A stretch of DNA of 64,000 nt from Aureibaculum sp. 2308TA14-22 (GTDB lineage: Bacteria; Bacteroidota; Bacteroidia; Flavobacteriales; Flavobacteriaceae). Position 1 is the first letter of the stretch. The number at the start of each line of letters is the position of its first letter. A program made the position numbers and the translations under genes. The stretch spans positions 2,382,501-2,446,500 of the forward strand of contig NZ_JBEWXT010000001.1 of assembly GCF_040538665.1 (NCBI RefSeq), given 5' to 3'. Shown piece by piece: positions 35,811 through 46,135 of this stretch. The notes beneath the pieces were generated by a model. That model made no database searches. It saw only the letters and a program-made list of their open reading frames with translations, and was not told where the DNA came from.

Positions 35811-36729
35811 CACGAATGAACTCGTTGACAAAGTCCAGATTAACTTTGACAGTGGCGGGCTTTGGGTATTAAACATTACCTTAGCCATTATAATGTATGG
35901 CGTTGCTTTGGGCATTACTAGTGATGATTTTAAACGTCTGTTTAAAAACCCTAAAATTGTATTGGTTGGTATTTTTAGCCAGTTTGTACTTTTCCCTTTA
36001 ATCACGTTTATTTTGGTCTCAATTATTAACCCTACACCCAGTATTGCGTTGGGTATGATTATGGTTGCGGCCTGTCCTGGTGGTAATATTTCAAATTTTA
36101 TGACCCAATTAGCAGGAGGTAATGCGGCACTATCCGTCAGTTTGACGGCTTTTGCCACCTTGGTTGCTGTGTTAATGACTCCTATAAACCTAGCATTTTG
36201 GGGTAATTTATATGAGCCAACTTCACAAATATTGAGAACAGTCCAGTTAGATCCTTTTACATTGGCAAAATTAGTTACCTTAATTCTGGGTGTGCCTTTA
36301 ATTTTAGGTATGTTAACACGAAAATACTATAAACAGTTAGCCTTTAAATTGGCGAAAATTTTAAGACCACTATCTATCGTTATATTTTTAATATTTATTA
36401 TAATCGCATTTTCCCAAAACCTTGATGTTTTTACAGAATACATTCATTTTGTGTTACTTATTGTTATTTTTCATAATATTATGGGATATCTTGGCGGATT
36501 CTATTTTGCTAAAGCCATGCGTCTTAGCTATTATGATCAAAAAACGTTGGCCATAGAAACTGGTATTCAAAATTCCGGGTTGGGTCTGTTATTATATTTT
36601 AACTTTTTTGGAGACCTAGGTTTAGGCGGAATGGCTCTTTGTATTGCTTTTTGGGGTATTTGGGATATTGCCTCAGGATTGGGTCTGGCCTATTACTGGT
36701 CTTTAAAAACCGCTAAAATTACTTCTTAG
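35794..36729 (+). CDS. Bile acid:sodium symporter (BASS) family transporter
   Basis: ATG 35794 (MFLNINTNELVDKVQINFDS) is preferred; the open frame extends upstream to 35710, but that would overlap DUF4159 by 101 nt. The protein has about nine to ten membrane helices and the family signature MVAACPGGNISNFMTQLAGGN (within residues 85-110; key part CPGGNISNFMT) plus ETGIQNSGLGLLL, the two crossover sodium-site motifs. BASS proteins import organic anions with sodium; the substrate is unknown. The next gene begins after 2 nt. Confidence 0.9.
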   Translation: MFLNINTNELVDKVQINFDSGGLWVLNITLAIIMYGVALGITSDDFKRLFKNPKIVLVGIFSQFVLFPLITFILVSIINPTPSIALGMIMVAACPGGNISNFMTQLAGGNAALSVSLTAFATLVAVLMTPINLAFWGNLYEPTSQILRTVQLDPFTLAKLVTLILGVPLILGMLTRKYYKQLAFKLAKILRPLSIVIFLIFIIIAFSQNLDVFTEYIHFVLLIVIFHNIMGYLGGFYFAKAMRLSYYDQKTLAIETGIQNSGLGLLLYFNFFGDLGLGGMALCIAFWGIWDIASGLGLAYYWSLKTAKITS

Positions 36730-36731
36730 TT

Positions 36732-37772
36732 TTGAAACGTATTTGGTATCAGTTAGTTAAAGTTTATATTAGCACAGGACTCTTCTTTTTCTATAAAAAA
36801 ATAATAGTAAAAGGCAAAAAAAATATTCCCAAAAAAGGAGCAGTTTTACTGGTTGCTAATCATAAAAATGCTTTAATAGATCCCCTTTTAATTGCCACAA
36901 CCACACCTAGAGATATTCATTTTTTAACCCGAGCCAGTGCCTTTAAAATAGGTTTTGTTAAATGGATTTTGTCAACGGTTAATATGTTGCCTATTTACAG
37001 GTTAAGAGATGGTAAAGAAACCTTAGCAAAAAACGAAGCCATTTTTAATCAATGTTTTGACTTATTAAACAAGCAGCGGTCTTTATTGATTTTCCCTGAA
37101 GGTACTCACGATATTAGGCGTTGGGTAAGGCCACTTAGCAAAGGCTTTACTAGGATTGCTTTTGGTGTTTTTGATAATTATCCTAATGTGCAATTACATA
37201 TTATTCCCGTTGGCCTAAATTATACCCAAGCTGATAAATTTGCAGAAAGTGTTTCTATCTATTATGGAAAACCAGTATTAGCAAATGATTTTTATGATAA
37301 AAATGATTTTAACGGTTCAGCTCTTAAATTAAAAGATGTAGTTAGAGAAAAAATGCAAGAGCTGACTACTCATATAGCTATTGAAAATTACGACGAAACG
37401 ATAAACAAATTAGGAAATGTAGATTTTTTGCAACCCGAACTTGTAAATAATCAAATAGTAAATTCTAAATTCCAAAAGACAAGTATTAAAAATGGTATCA
37501 GCCAAAACGGATCTTCATTTCTTTGGAAACTATTAAAAAACATAGTCGGCATAAACAGCATCCTACCTCTGTTAATCTACAAAGCTATTGAACCCAACAT
37601 ACAAGAAATAGAATTTGTGAGTACCACAAAATTTGCAGTTGGTATTACTGCCTTTCCACTATTTTATACACTACAAAGTTTGGTAATTAATTATTTTTTT
37701 GGAGGTTACTTTGCCCTACTCTATTTGGGGCTAAGTATTTTATCGGTATTAATTTTAGTTAAAACTAAATAA
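36732..37772 (+). CDS. PlsC-type acyltransferase (1-acyl-glycerol-3-phosphate acyltransferase-like)
   Basis: Starts at TTG 36732, 2 nt after the BASS stop; no ATG is available before the domain. The LPLAT domain has block I as VANHKNALIDP, with five residues between His and Asp as in the Gpt2/GAT-like subgroup rather than the usual four, and block III as LLIFPEGTHD. C-terminal hydrophobic segments (about residues 295-345) suggest a membrane-bound enzyme of phospholipid synthesis. It converges with the Kelch gene, 5 nt apart. Confidence 0.9.
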   Translation: MKRIWYQLVKVYISTGLFFFYKKIIVKGKKNIPKKGAVLLVANHKNALIDPLLIATTTPRDIHFLTRASAFKIGFVKWILSTVNMLPIYRLRDGKETLAKNEAIFNQCFDLLNKQRSLLIFPEGTHDIRRWVRPLSKGFTRIAFGVFDNYPNVQLHIIPVGLNYTQADKFAESVSIYYGKPVLANDFYDKNDFNGSALKLKDVVREKMQELTTHIAIENYDETINKLGNVDFLQPELVNNQIVNSKFQKTSIKNGISQNGSSFLWKLLKNIVGINSILPLLIYKAIEPNIQEIEFVSTTKFAVGITAFPLFYTLQSLVINYFFGGYFALLYLGLSILSVLILVKTK

Positions 37773-37777
37773 GCTTT

Positions 37778-39121
37778 CTAAAAATTAAGTTTCTTAAATT
37801 CTTGTATTTTAGTGTTCTCCAATTCTTTAAGATCGATACTAAATACTTTTGGTGAAGCTAATTTGGAAAAGTTACTTGGCACATAACCCCCTAAAATATA
37901 TAGCTTATCTTTATGATAATACATTTCGGGAGACTTTAATCTTAAATTAATATGATATTTATTTAGTTGGTTAGTTAATGTGTTAAAAGTCAAGAACAAA
38001 TTATCATCGAAAATATAAATCATAGTTCCGTCGGTAGTTAACCCAGGTCGTTCCATCCGCTCAAATAATTTACCAATCCTCTGCCACTTTCCAGATACTA
38101 AATCGAAAGATTCGATAGTATTCAAAACATTGTTTTTAAATCCTCCAAATAAATAAAAAGTGTTTTTAACCAATATACCCTTAGCTTCTTTTGCTACTGG
38201 CATATTATTTAATTCGTGCCAATATCCAGATTCAGGGTTATAGACATGTGCTTTATTTGTAAATATCTTACCGCCACTGGTTTTTACTTTTGTAGAGCCA
38301 CCCAATACAATTAGTGTACTGTCGTAAACAAAAGAAGCTGCATTTATGGCTTGGTGCGGATTAGAATTATCTATTTTTATAGTATTGGTTTCAATATCAA
38401 ACCGTTCAATCTTATCATCTAAATACTCTAATTTTCTGTTTCTTGATAATCGCTTACCTCCATGTACATATATTTTGCCCTCAAAATAATTTAAATTGTG
38501 ATACGCACGCTCTCTAAATTCTAGTTCAGGGTATTCCCATGCATCTCTTTCAATATCATAAATTTTAATGCTCCCATCGTACTTTTCCCAAGAAGGATTA
38601 AGCCTCAGATTCTTCATAAGACCTCCGTTCTCCATACTTTCATCTGCCGCTCTTATCGCTATATTCTCAATATATGATTTATCCCCTCCAATGATATATA
38701 TTTTACCATCTATTATAATAGAACCGAAGGAATGCACTGGGTCTTTTATTGAAGAAAGTTCTTCAAAATCCAAACTATATTTTAACTTTCGCTTAGCAGA
38801 AATATTAACTTCTTGAAGTTGTTCAGTATTCTTTTTGAGACGAATGGTTACTAAACTCTTATTAAATCGTGAAAGCGGGTATTTTTTAGTAAAGTATCCT
38901 ACAAAGGAAAATGCAATAGTATCTGTATTCTTAAAAGTCTTTTTTGAATCGATAAGGAATTTTCCGAGCCTATCCGTGGTAGTACCCTTAGCTATACTTT
39001 TTACATAAACATTAACATTCTGAATAGGTTCGTTAGTGATTTCGTCTATAACAACACCTTTTATTTGTTGCCCATGAACGGTTAAACCAGCTAGCAAAAA
39101 CACCAACAAAACGTTTTTCAT
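37778..39121 (-). CDS. Kelch-repeat protein with carboxypeptidase-like regulatory domain
   Basis: A 447-aa exported protein with signal peptide (VLLVFLLAGLTVHGQQ). A CarboxypepD_reg-like beta-sandwich comes first (GVVIDEITNEPIQNVNVYV, TTTDRLGKFLID), but no TonB plug or barrel follows. The rest (from about residue 125) is a Kelch beta-propeller with repeated G-G pairs: GKIYIIGGDK, KIYVHGGKR, TLIVLGGSTK, TFYLFGGFK, KLYILGGYV. No sorting domain, so probably periplasmic. It lies 31 nt downstream of the SASA esterase gene and is probably co-transcribed with it. Confidence 0.88.
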   Translation of the reverse strand: MKNVLLVFLLAGLTVHGQQIKGVVIDEITNEPIQNVNVYVKSIAKGTTTDRLGKFLIDSKKTFKNTDTIAFSFVGYFTKKYPLSRFNKSLVTIRLKKNTEQLQEVNISAKRKLKYSLDFEELSSIKDPVHSFGSIIIDGKIYIIGGDKSYIENIAIRAADESMENGGLMKNLRLNPSWEKYDGSIKIYDIERDAWEYPELEFRERAYHNLNYFEGKIYVHGGKRLSRNRKLEYLDDKIERFDIETNTIKIDNSNPHQAINAASFVYDSTLIVLGGSTKVKTSGGKIFTNKAHVYNPESGYWHELNNMPVAKEAKGILVKNTFYLFGGFKNNVLNTIESFDLVSGKWQRIGKLFERMERPGLTTDGTMIYIFDDNLFLTFNTLTNQLNKYHINLRLKSPEMYYHKDKLYILGGYVPSNFSKLASPKVFSIDLKELENTKIQEFKKLNF

Positions 39122-39152
39122 AACTTTTAATCTTTATTGAAAATGCCAAAAC

Positions 39153-42100
39153 TTAATACTTAATCGCTTTTTTACTAATCTCAGTACCGTTTTCAAAAGT
39201 TGTATTTAAAATAAGTACAGTACCTTTTCTAATGTTATGTGTGTTTATTCTAAACTCACTATCATTGGGTAACATATTTACCAATAATCTACCTGTAATG
39301 TCATATATCTTTAATTCACTTATTATCGTTTTTGATTTAACTAACAATGCATTGTCTTCATTAACTACAATAAAGTCATTATTTAACTCCAAGTCATCAA
39401 CACCTAAAGTTGATTTGGCAAATTGTAATGTAAACCTATCATCGTAACTGCCCCAACTTGGTAACGTAAAGTTATAAGGCTCTTGTTTTAAATCATGAGT
39501 TACATTCAATTCATTATCAACTAAATAAATATCATTATCTTTTAACACACCTTCAAAACGGTCTATACTAATAGTATAATCTATAGAAGTATTATCTATA
39601 TAAGAATTGAAAGCCAGTGGCACTTGTTTATCAGTAGTAAAACTGCTCAAGCCTTGAATACCATATTTTAAAGTGTCTATTTTCGAGTATAGGTTTATCC
39701 ATCCTTCGCTAATTTTAATACCATCATATAGTCTATCAAAATTATCAGTGGCATTTTCAAAAAAGCCAATTAAAATTTGACTAAAGGCCCCACCTTCACT
39801 ACTTTCAAAATTCAACCAAACTCTATCTTTTTCGGTTGCTGACTCTTTTTTGTTATCTGAACCTCTAAAAAACTGTGTGTTTAAGTCTTTTTCACGCATA
39901 GCATCAGTAAAAGTTAGGGTATCACTTACGGACGAAATGGCTCGCACCATAAAACCTTGACCCGATCCAATATAACGAGTTGGAACTGCACCAGTTGGAT
40001 TCGATGGAGATGGAGAACCAGTGCCAATACCGCCTGCTAAATTATAAGAAGCATAATCATCACTTGTGTATTGTTCACCACTCGAGCTACCATTGTTAGG
40101 CGTATAATGCGTCCAAAACCAAATTGTACCTCCTACTGACAATTTATTAGTACTATAATCAAGTAATTCATGAGCATCAATGGCTGAAGGGTATGGATTT
40201 CCAACTAAATTTAAATCGTCCAATAAATTTGGATTATCATTAAAAACCAAATCGTTACTTCCAATAAGTTGAATTTTTCCAGTATTAGGTTTGCCGGAAA
40301 AAGTAATATCTGTTGTCGAAGGGTAACTAACTCCCGTGGTTGGTCCTTGAGAAATGTATCCTTTACCTGGCGTCATTACTGAATTAGATGCATTAATCCA
40401 TTCACCTAGAACTTCACTACCTCCTGTACCGTTACTATTGGCTACGGATTGATCCCAATAATAAATACGCCCTTGGTTGTAATTTGATGGTGGAAAAACA
40501 TTTATTGTATTTTCATTTTCTAGTGGCGAAGACCAATAAGTATAATCGCCATTGTTTGTTAATTGCGTTGTTGTTTCTGTTTTACCAATAACACCTATTA
40601 TGCTTACCAAACTATCAGGGCTAAATTCATTAACGGTATATAAAGAGGCCTTATCTCCAAGTGTTAGGAGACCACCATTACCATTATCAACAATTAAACT
40701 ATCAGACACTTCAATATAATTGGTGCTTGTGTTGTTAAAATCGACAATACTTTGTATTAGTAATTTACCTGCACTTAATGATCCATAAGTTTGATCATAA
40801 CTACCAGCAATAATAGCACTTCTAGTTCTGTCGGAAGTTCCATTATCCCAAATACTTCCAAATGTCCAAGTAGTTGCACCTGTATTCTGCGTACCTAAAG
40901 CAATATTCATATCACTAAGTGCATTATCAACTTCAGATAATGCTAATTCTGTATAATTAGTTGCAGTAAAAACAGTAGAAGACTCCATGGAGTTAGTATA
41001 ACCTTTTGCGAAACTTTTATTTTGACCCCAATTTGGTGGTGAACCACTAGAGGCTACAACTCCTACAATATCAACCATATTATCAAAACTAGTATTGTCA
41101 TTAGTGCTTGAAATTAAAATAACATCATCACCATCAAAATTACAAACTTGGTCTGAAATTGTATGTGCCGAACCTAAATTCAGTGGCGGTGGCAGAGCTG
41201 CAGACGGGTTTTTAAACAATATTACCTCTCCGGGTAAAATTGGGTTATTTAACCCTGCACTCCCTACAATCTGAACGCTTTGATCTGGATTACTTATTTG
41301 GATAGTTCCGTCTATCGCTTTTGTCTCATCAAATAAAGCCAAATAATAATCACCTCCATTTATAGGATTTGAAGAAATGTTTTTAACCTCTACCCATTGG
41401 TCGTTGTTTGCCCCTTCATAATATTGTGTTATTAATAGCGAAGGAGTAGCGTTAGATGGCGGTACTATTGGGTACCTATAGAAACTTATAATTTCAATGC
41501 CCGATGTATTAATTATAAAACCACTTGATGTATCATTTGGGTAAGGATTACCGTCTTGGCCCAAATAAGAAATTGTAGCTCCGTTACCGGGATTTGCAGA
41601 TAAATGAAATAAGATTTTATTTCCTTGTGTTTTAATGCTATCAATTGTTGAGGTTAAATCATTTAATGCTGAATCTTCAAGTCTAAAATCAACCGCATTG
41701 CCGTCAATTGACAAAGCCACAGCATCGGTATCAACCACCAACGTAGTGTCGTTTTGCATAAAAGCATCGGTAATAAGAGGGGTTTCTATTTCTTGAGGAA
41801 AAGTTTCGCCATACAAATCTCTGAGTACAAGAGGGGAAATTCTGTTGGCAAAGGTTTTGTAACCATCTATATAAGGAAAATGGCACGCATCACCCATCTG
41901 ACCTATTCCTTGTGTAGACATAATTGAAATATTGCCATTTTCAAATGCCATCTGCCGTTGTGCCTCTTTTATTAAGTATAAGCCATCATAACAAGCTCCA
42001 TTTCTTGTTTGAAAAATATAAATATGCTCTATATTAATATAATCACTTAACCAATTATTTTTTAATGTTGTGAATTTATTCTTATACTCGGCTACAGTTA

Positions 42101-42920
42101 AGGATGCTGACGCCCAAGGAGTAGCAGTAGCATTACTTTCGCCTTGAGCCCAAAAAACGGCTCTAACTTTATCTCCAAGACCAGTCTTATTAAGTCGATA
42201 ATCTAATTTTTGATAAACATTGTAATAATTCGGATTTGAACTATTAAAATCTTTAGCGAAATACCTGATAGGCAATCCAGGTGCAGCTCCATTAAATATG
42301 GCCACGGGAACTTGTATTGAATCTAACAACGTTTTAGCCAACGTTAGGCCCCATTGTCCAGTATTTCCATTAGAGTCATTATCACCATCGCCTTGAGCTA
42401 TATACCAATTATCGTTATTTATGAGATCAACGAGTGAATTAGCGTCAGATGCTTGAGCATATACCCTTATAAAAGGGCTTTGGTTACCATTAGCACTCCC
42501 TCCATATTGTTTTGCCTGGGCATTTGATTGTCCGTTGATAATAAACGCATCACCGGCCACCAAACTATCAACCGTATGTTCTATGGTTTCTACAATACCT
42601 GTTTTACCATATATTTCAACTTTGTAATTAGCTAATTCTGCCAAAATTGGAATTTCAAAATCAAATGGAGCGTTAATTCCAGAATAAACTAAAGGTTTAG
42701 AAATTGAATCTTGAAGTAAATTATTTCTATACAACTTTACTTTAAGAGAGTCATAAGGCGTTAAGGTGTTCTCTACATTACCATTAATAATAATATCTCC
42801 TTGATTTGTAACCAAATCTCTACCTATTAACTGTTTATTTATGGGTACAGTATCATACACCACCTGTGCATAACCTACACTACACAGTAATATAAATACC
42901 AATGATGAAAGTAATTTCAT
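39153..42920 (-). CDS. Large SASA/SGNH esterase-like protein with lamin-tail-like domain and T9SS type C sorting signal
   Basis: A 1255-aa secreted protein with signal peptide (SLVFILLCSVGYAQ). The sialate-O-acetylesterase-like (SASA) domain (about residues 120-370) has IINGQSNAQ with nucleophile Ser132, FWAQGESNAT and the C-terminal Asp/His block ACHFPYIDGYKTFANR. A lamin-tail-like domain follows (LLITQYYEGANNDQWVEVKN), then a beta-rich region of unknown type (YWDQSVANSNGTGG, NLVGNPYPSAIDAHELLD). The end is the T9SS type C sorting region (LQFAKSTLGVDDLE, LKIYDITGRLL). It probably removes acetyl groups from glycans at the surface or outside the cell; the exact substrate is inferred. Confidence 0.88.
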   Translation of the reverse strand: MKLLSSLVFILLCSVGYAQVVYDTVPINKQLIGRDLVTNQGDIIINGNVENTLTPYDSLKVKLYRNNLLQDSISKPLVYSGINAPFDFEIPILAELANYKVEIYGKTGIVETIEHTVDSLVAGDAFIINGQSNAQAKQYGGSANGNQSPFIRVYAQASDANSLVDLINNDNWYIAQGDGDNDSNGNTGQWGLTLAKTLLDSIQVPVAIFNGAAPGLPIRYFAKDFNSSNPNYYNVYQKLDYRLNKTGLGDKVRAVFWAQGESNATATPWASASLTVAEYKNKFTTLKNNWLSDYINIEHIYIFQTRNGACYDGLYLIKEAQRQMAFENGNISIMSTQGIGQMGDACHFPYIDGYKTFANRISPLVLRDLYGETFPQEIETPLITDAFMQNDTTLVVDTDAVALSIDGNAVDFRLEDSALNDLTSTIDSIKTQGNKILFHLSANPGNGATISYLGQDGNPYPNDTSSGFIINTSGIEIISFYRYPIVPPSNATPSLLITQYYEGANNDQWVEVKNISSNPINGGDYYLALFDETKAIDGTIQISNPDQSVQIVGSAGLNNPILPGEVILFKNPSAALPPPLNLGSAHTISDQVCNFDGDDVILISSTNDNTSFDNMVDIVGVVASSGSPPNWGQNKSFAKGYTNSMESSTVFTATNYTELALSEVDNALSDMNIALGTQNTGATTWTFGSIWDNGTSDRTRSAIIAGSYDQTYGSLSAGKLLIQSIVDFNNTSTNYIEVSDSLIVDNGNGGLLTLGDKASLYTVNEFSPDSLVSIIGVIGKTETTTQLTNNGDYTYWSSPLENENTINVFPPSNYNQGRIYYWDQSVANSNGTGGSEVLGEWINASNSVMTPGKGYISQGPTTGVSYPSTTDITFSGKPNTGKIQLIGSNDLVFNDNPNLLDDLNLVGNPYPSAIDAHELLDYSTNKLSVGGTIWFWTHYTPNNGSSSGEQYTSDDYASYNLAGGIGTGSPSPSNPTGAVPTRYIGSGQGFMVRAISSVSDTLTFTDAMREKDLNTQFFRGSDNKKESATEKDRVWLNFESSEGGAFSQILIGFFENATDNFDRLYDGIKISEGWINLYSKIDTLKYGIQGLSSFTTDKQVPLAFNSYIDNTSIDYTISIDRFEGVLKDNDIYLVDNELNVTHDLKQEPYNFTLPSWGSYDDRFTLQFAKSTLGVDDLELNNDFIVVNEDNALLVKSKTIISELKIYDITGRLLVNMLPNDSEFRINTHNIRKGTVLILNTTFENGTEISKKAIKY

Positions 42921-43188
42921 AGGAATTCTTTTTCATTTGGTGGAACCATCTTAGCAGAACAGTTCAACCTATTATTTTTATAGCAACTTTTTCTTGCTGT
43001 AAAGGTATTATAATAATAGCATATAGCAAAATCATAAATCTTTAAGCCTTAATTGGATACATCTATTATCTACAGGTTGCGTACTATTCGATAAATTTTA
43101 TATATAGTATATGCTTATCCATTAGTAAAACAACTAAGTGATTAATAATCCTAGTTTTCCAATTTTTATTTGAAAATGGTCAAAGCAA

Positions 43189-46113
43189 TTATTCATTAAT
43201 AATCGCATCCTGAATAATCTGTTGAGCTTCGGTTCTGATGCTATTCTTTACCAAACCTGAATTGGTTGCACTGGGGTACACTCTATTGGATAAAAATACA
43301 TAAACCAGTTCCGTTTCTGGGTCGGCCCAAGTATAAGTACCAGTATAACCACTGTGACCAAAACTTTTCGGAGATACACAACCACAGGTAGCTTTTTCTC
43401 TAGGATTTATTTGAGGCTTGTCAAAGCCTAAACCTCTACGGACATTATTTTTTGAGTAATACCGTTTGTTAAATTTTCTAACAGTTTCTGCTTTAAAATA
43501 GCGTTTACCTCCATAATATCCTTCTTGCATATACATCTGCATCATTTTGGCTACATCGTTAGAATTGGCAAATAAACCTGCATTACCGTTTACACCACCA
43601 AACATGGCAGCACCCTGGTCATGTACATAACCATGGAGCAATTGATTTCTAAAATATAAATCGCGTTCGGTTGGTACTATTATTTTTTTAGAAAATCTTT
43701 CTAAAGGTTTATAGGTTAATGTTGTTGCACCCAGAGGTTTGTAAAAAAACGAATTATTGGAAACGTCCATTGTCTGTTTATATTCCTTTTCAAAATAATC
43801 TTTAAACAAGTAAAAAATAAGACCACTATATTTATATCGTTTTCTATTCAACAAAGGGGCATTGGCTATGGCTTGATACATACTATCTTTATAGTCAGTT
43901 CTCAAGTATAATTTGTTAGCAACCTGAATAGAAAACTCTTTTGAAGGTTTGTGTCTGTAATATTTATTAGAAATTTTTTGGGTAGTACTGTCAATGGTTT
44001 TTAAATAATAAGGTATCCATGACCGTAAACGACCATAATGCGATAAGGCCTCTTTAACCGTTATGTCTTTTTTATCGGTAGTATCTAAAACCTTGAATAG
44101 TTTTCCGATTGGTGTATCCAACGTAATCTTACCTTCCTCTTCAGCTTTCATAACCAATGGCAAACCGCCTAAAATTTTAGTGATAGATGCGAGATCATAC
44201 AAATGCGTATTCTGAACCCTAGTTTGTTTTTTATCTGTATGGTACCCAAAACTTTTTCTATATACCACCTTACCCTTTCTTGCAACCAATACCTGTAAAC
44301 CAGGTGCCATTTTAGATTTTACTACTTGCTGAGCTAGAGAATCAACACGTTCTAATTTTTTCTTACTCATGCCCACACTTTCAGGTACTCCGTAAGACAA
44401 TCTGTACAAATTAGAAGAGTTTAAGCCAGAGCCAGCAGCAAACTCATTATGTATTGAAACTGGAAGTCTTCCTTTTGTACTTAATGCCCCAAAAATTTGC
44501 TGTGCAGAAACATCTTGAGCTATTTTACTATTCTGATAAGAAACCAATACACTTTCAATATTGGTAAATGTTTTAATATCTAATAAGCTATAAGCACTTG
44601 CAAAAACATTTAAAATAACACGATTGTTTCTCGCAATTTCTTGTAGCCAAACTAATTCTTTATTTGAAAATTTAAAATCTTTCCAAGCACTTGCGTTCGA
44701 TTTGTGATACCCTATAATTACGAGGTTGTACTTCTTTAATTTTTTGATGACATCATCGAGTTTTTTGCCAGAGACAACATCAACCTGCGTATAATCATTT
44801 AAGCGATTGATAAAAGTAGTATTATCATCGTCATCGCCTAATTTCACATAGGCAATTTTTGCTTGAGCCAAATCTTTTACAGGAAATACATCCAATTCGT
44901 TTTTTAATAATGTTGTTGCATTTTCAACCAGTTTATGATGCAACACCTCAGCATCTTGTCCATTTAAATCATCTTGTAAACCACTTAGCTGTATGGGCTC
45001 AGCATTTCTTAATCCTGCCCAATATTTTGCTTTTAAAATCTTTTTAACCGATTCATCCAATCGTGCTATTGTAATAGTACTATCTGCAACGGCTTGTTGT
45101 AACGCCACAAACGACCCTGGAATATCCTCGGGCATGGTAATAATATCATTCCCCGCTTTAACTACCTCCAAATTAATCTCAGCCGAACTGGAAAAATTGG
45201 CCGCACCTTTCATGTTTAAGGCATCCGTAAAGATCAGGCCTTTAAAACCCATTTTTTCCTTGAGCAAATCGGTTACAATATTTTTAGATAGCGACGAGGG
45301 TAATGCCGTATTGGGTTCCAATTCCGGCACACTTAAATGAGCCACCATTAGGCTAGCTAAGCCGTTTTTAAACAATTCTTTGTATGGGTATAACTCTACA
45401 GCGTTAAGTCGTTCCTTAGAAAAAGGAATTGAGGGTAAGGCTAAATGAGAATCAACATCAGTATCACCATGTCCAGGAAAATGCTTTGCATTGGCCAAAA
45501 CATTTTGACTCTGCATACCTTTTGTAAAAGCAACGGCTTTAGAAGCTACATTTTTTGGATCTTCACCAAAAGAACGGTTACCGATTATCGGGTTGGCAGG
45601 ATTTATATTTACATCCACCACAGGAGCAAAATTCACATGAATTCCTAAACGACTATGGTGTTTCCCTAACATTGCACCAAATTCCTCAATTAAACTTTCA
45701 TCTTGAATGGCACCCAATGTCATGTTCCAAGGAAATCGGTAGGTATTGTCCAAACGCATGTCCAATCCCCATTCGCCATCAATAGCAACTAACAAAGGTA
45801 TTTTAGCCTGACTTTGAAAATCATTGGTCATCTGAGCCTGTTTTTCAGGTGTACCTTGAAAAAACACGAGCCCACCCACATGATATTTTTGTATCAGAGC
45901 CGTTACATCGGCTTCATGTTTGGCATCTCTATTAGAATAAGCGGGAATCATAAACAATTGACCTATTTTTTCGTCAATGGTCATAGATTTCATGATGCTA
46001 TCTACCCAAACATTTTGACCATACGTATCAAATTTATCTAAAGGATCTGTCTCTTGTGCGATACTAATAGTAGTTATAAAAAGAAAAATAACGGAGAGAA
46101 TTCTGGTATTCAT
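43189..46113 (-). CDS. GH3 beta-N-acetylhexosaminidase fused to a beta-lactamase-type serine hydrolase
   Basis: A 974-aa exported protein. Signal peptide (ILSVIFLFITTISIAQ). The N-terminal half is a GH3 NagZ-like domain: IDGEWGLDMRL, KHFPGHGDTDVDSH (210-223, the GH3 catalytic His loop) and FTDALNMKGA with nucleophile Asp297. A GH3 C-terminal domain follows to about residue 580. The C-terminal half is a class C beta-lactamase-related serine hydrolase with SITK (SxxK, about residue 643) and HSGYTG near the end. The fusion, common in Bacteroidetes, combines muropeptide glycosidase and peptidase/esterase functions for peptidoglycan turnover (inference). Confidence 0.92.
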   Translation of the reverse strand: MNTRILSVIFLFITTISIAQETDPLDKFDTYGQNVWVDSIMKSMTIDEKIGQLFMIPAYSNRDAKHEADVTALIQKYHVGGLVFFQGTPEKQAQMTNDFQSQAKIPLLVAIDGEWGLDMRLDNTYRFPWNMTLGAIQDESLIEEFGAMLGKHHSRLGIHVNFAPVVDVNINPANPIIGNRSFGEDPKNVASKAVAFTKGMQSQNVLANAKHFPGHGDTDVDSHLALPSIPFSKERLNAVELYPYKELFKNGLASLMVAHLSVPELEPNTALPSSLSKNIVTDLLKEKMGFKGLIFTDALNMKGAANFSSSAEINLEVVKAGNDIITMPEDIPGSFVALQQAVADSTITIARLDESVKKILKAKYWAGLRNAEPIQLSGLQDDLNGQDAEVLHHKLVENATTLLKNELDVFPVKDLAQAKIAYVKLGDDDDNTTFINRLNDYTQVDVVSGKKLDDVIKKLKKYNLVIIGYHKSNASAWKDFKFSNKELVWLQEIARNNRVILNVFASAYSLLDIKTFTNIESVLVSYQNSKIAQDVSAQQIFGALSTKGRLPVSIHNEFAAGSGLNSSNLYRLSYGVPESVGMSKKKLERVDSLAQQVVKSKMAPGLQVLVARKGKVVYRKSFGYHTDKKQTRVQNTHLYDLASITKILGGLPLVMKAEEEGKITLDTPIGKLFKVLDTTDKKDITVKEALSHYGRLRSWIPYYLKTIDSTTQKISNKYYRHKPSKEFSIQVANKLYLRTDYKDSMYQAIANAPLLNRKRYKYSGLIFYLFKDYFEKEYKQTMDVSNNSFFYKPLGATTLTYKPLERFSKKIIVPTERDLYFRNQLLHGYVHDQGAAMFGGVNGNAGLFANSNDVAKMMQMYMQEGYYGGKRYFKAETVRKFNKRYYSKNNVRRGLGFDKPQINPREKATCGCVSPKSFGHSGYTGTYTWADPETELVYVFLSNRVYPSATNSGLVKNSIRTEAQQIIQDAIINE

Positions 46114-46135
46114 AGATGAATAGTATGTTTTATAA

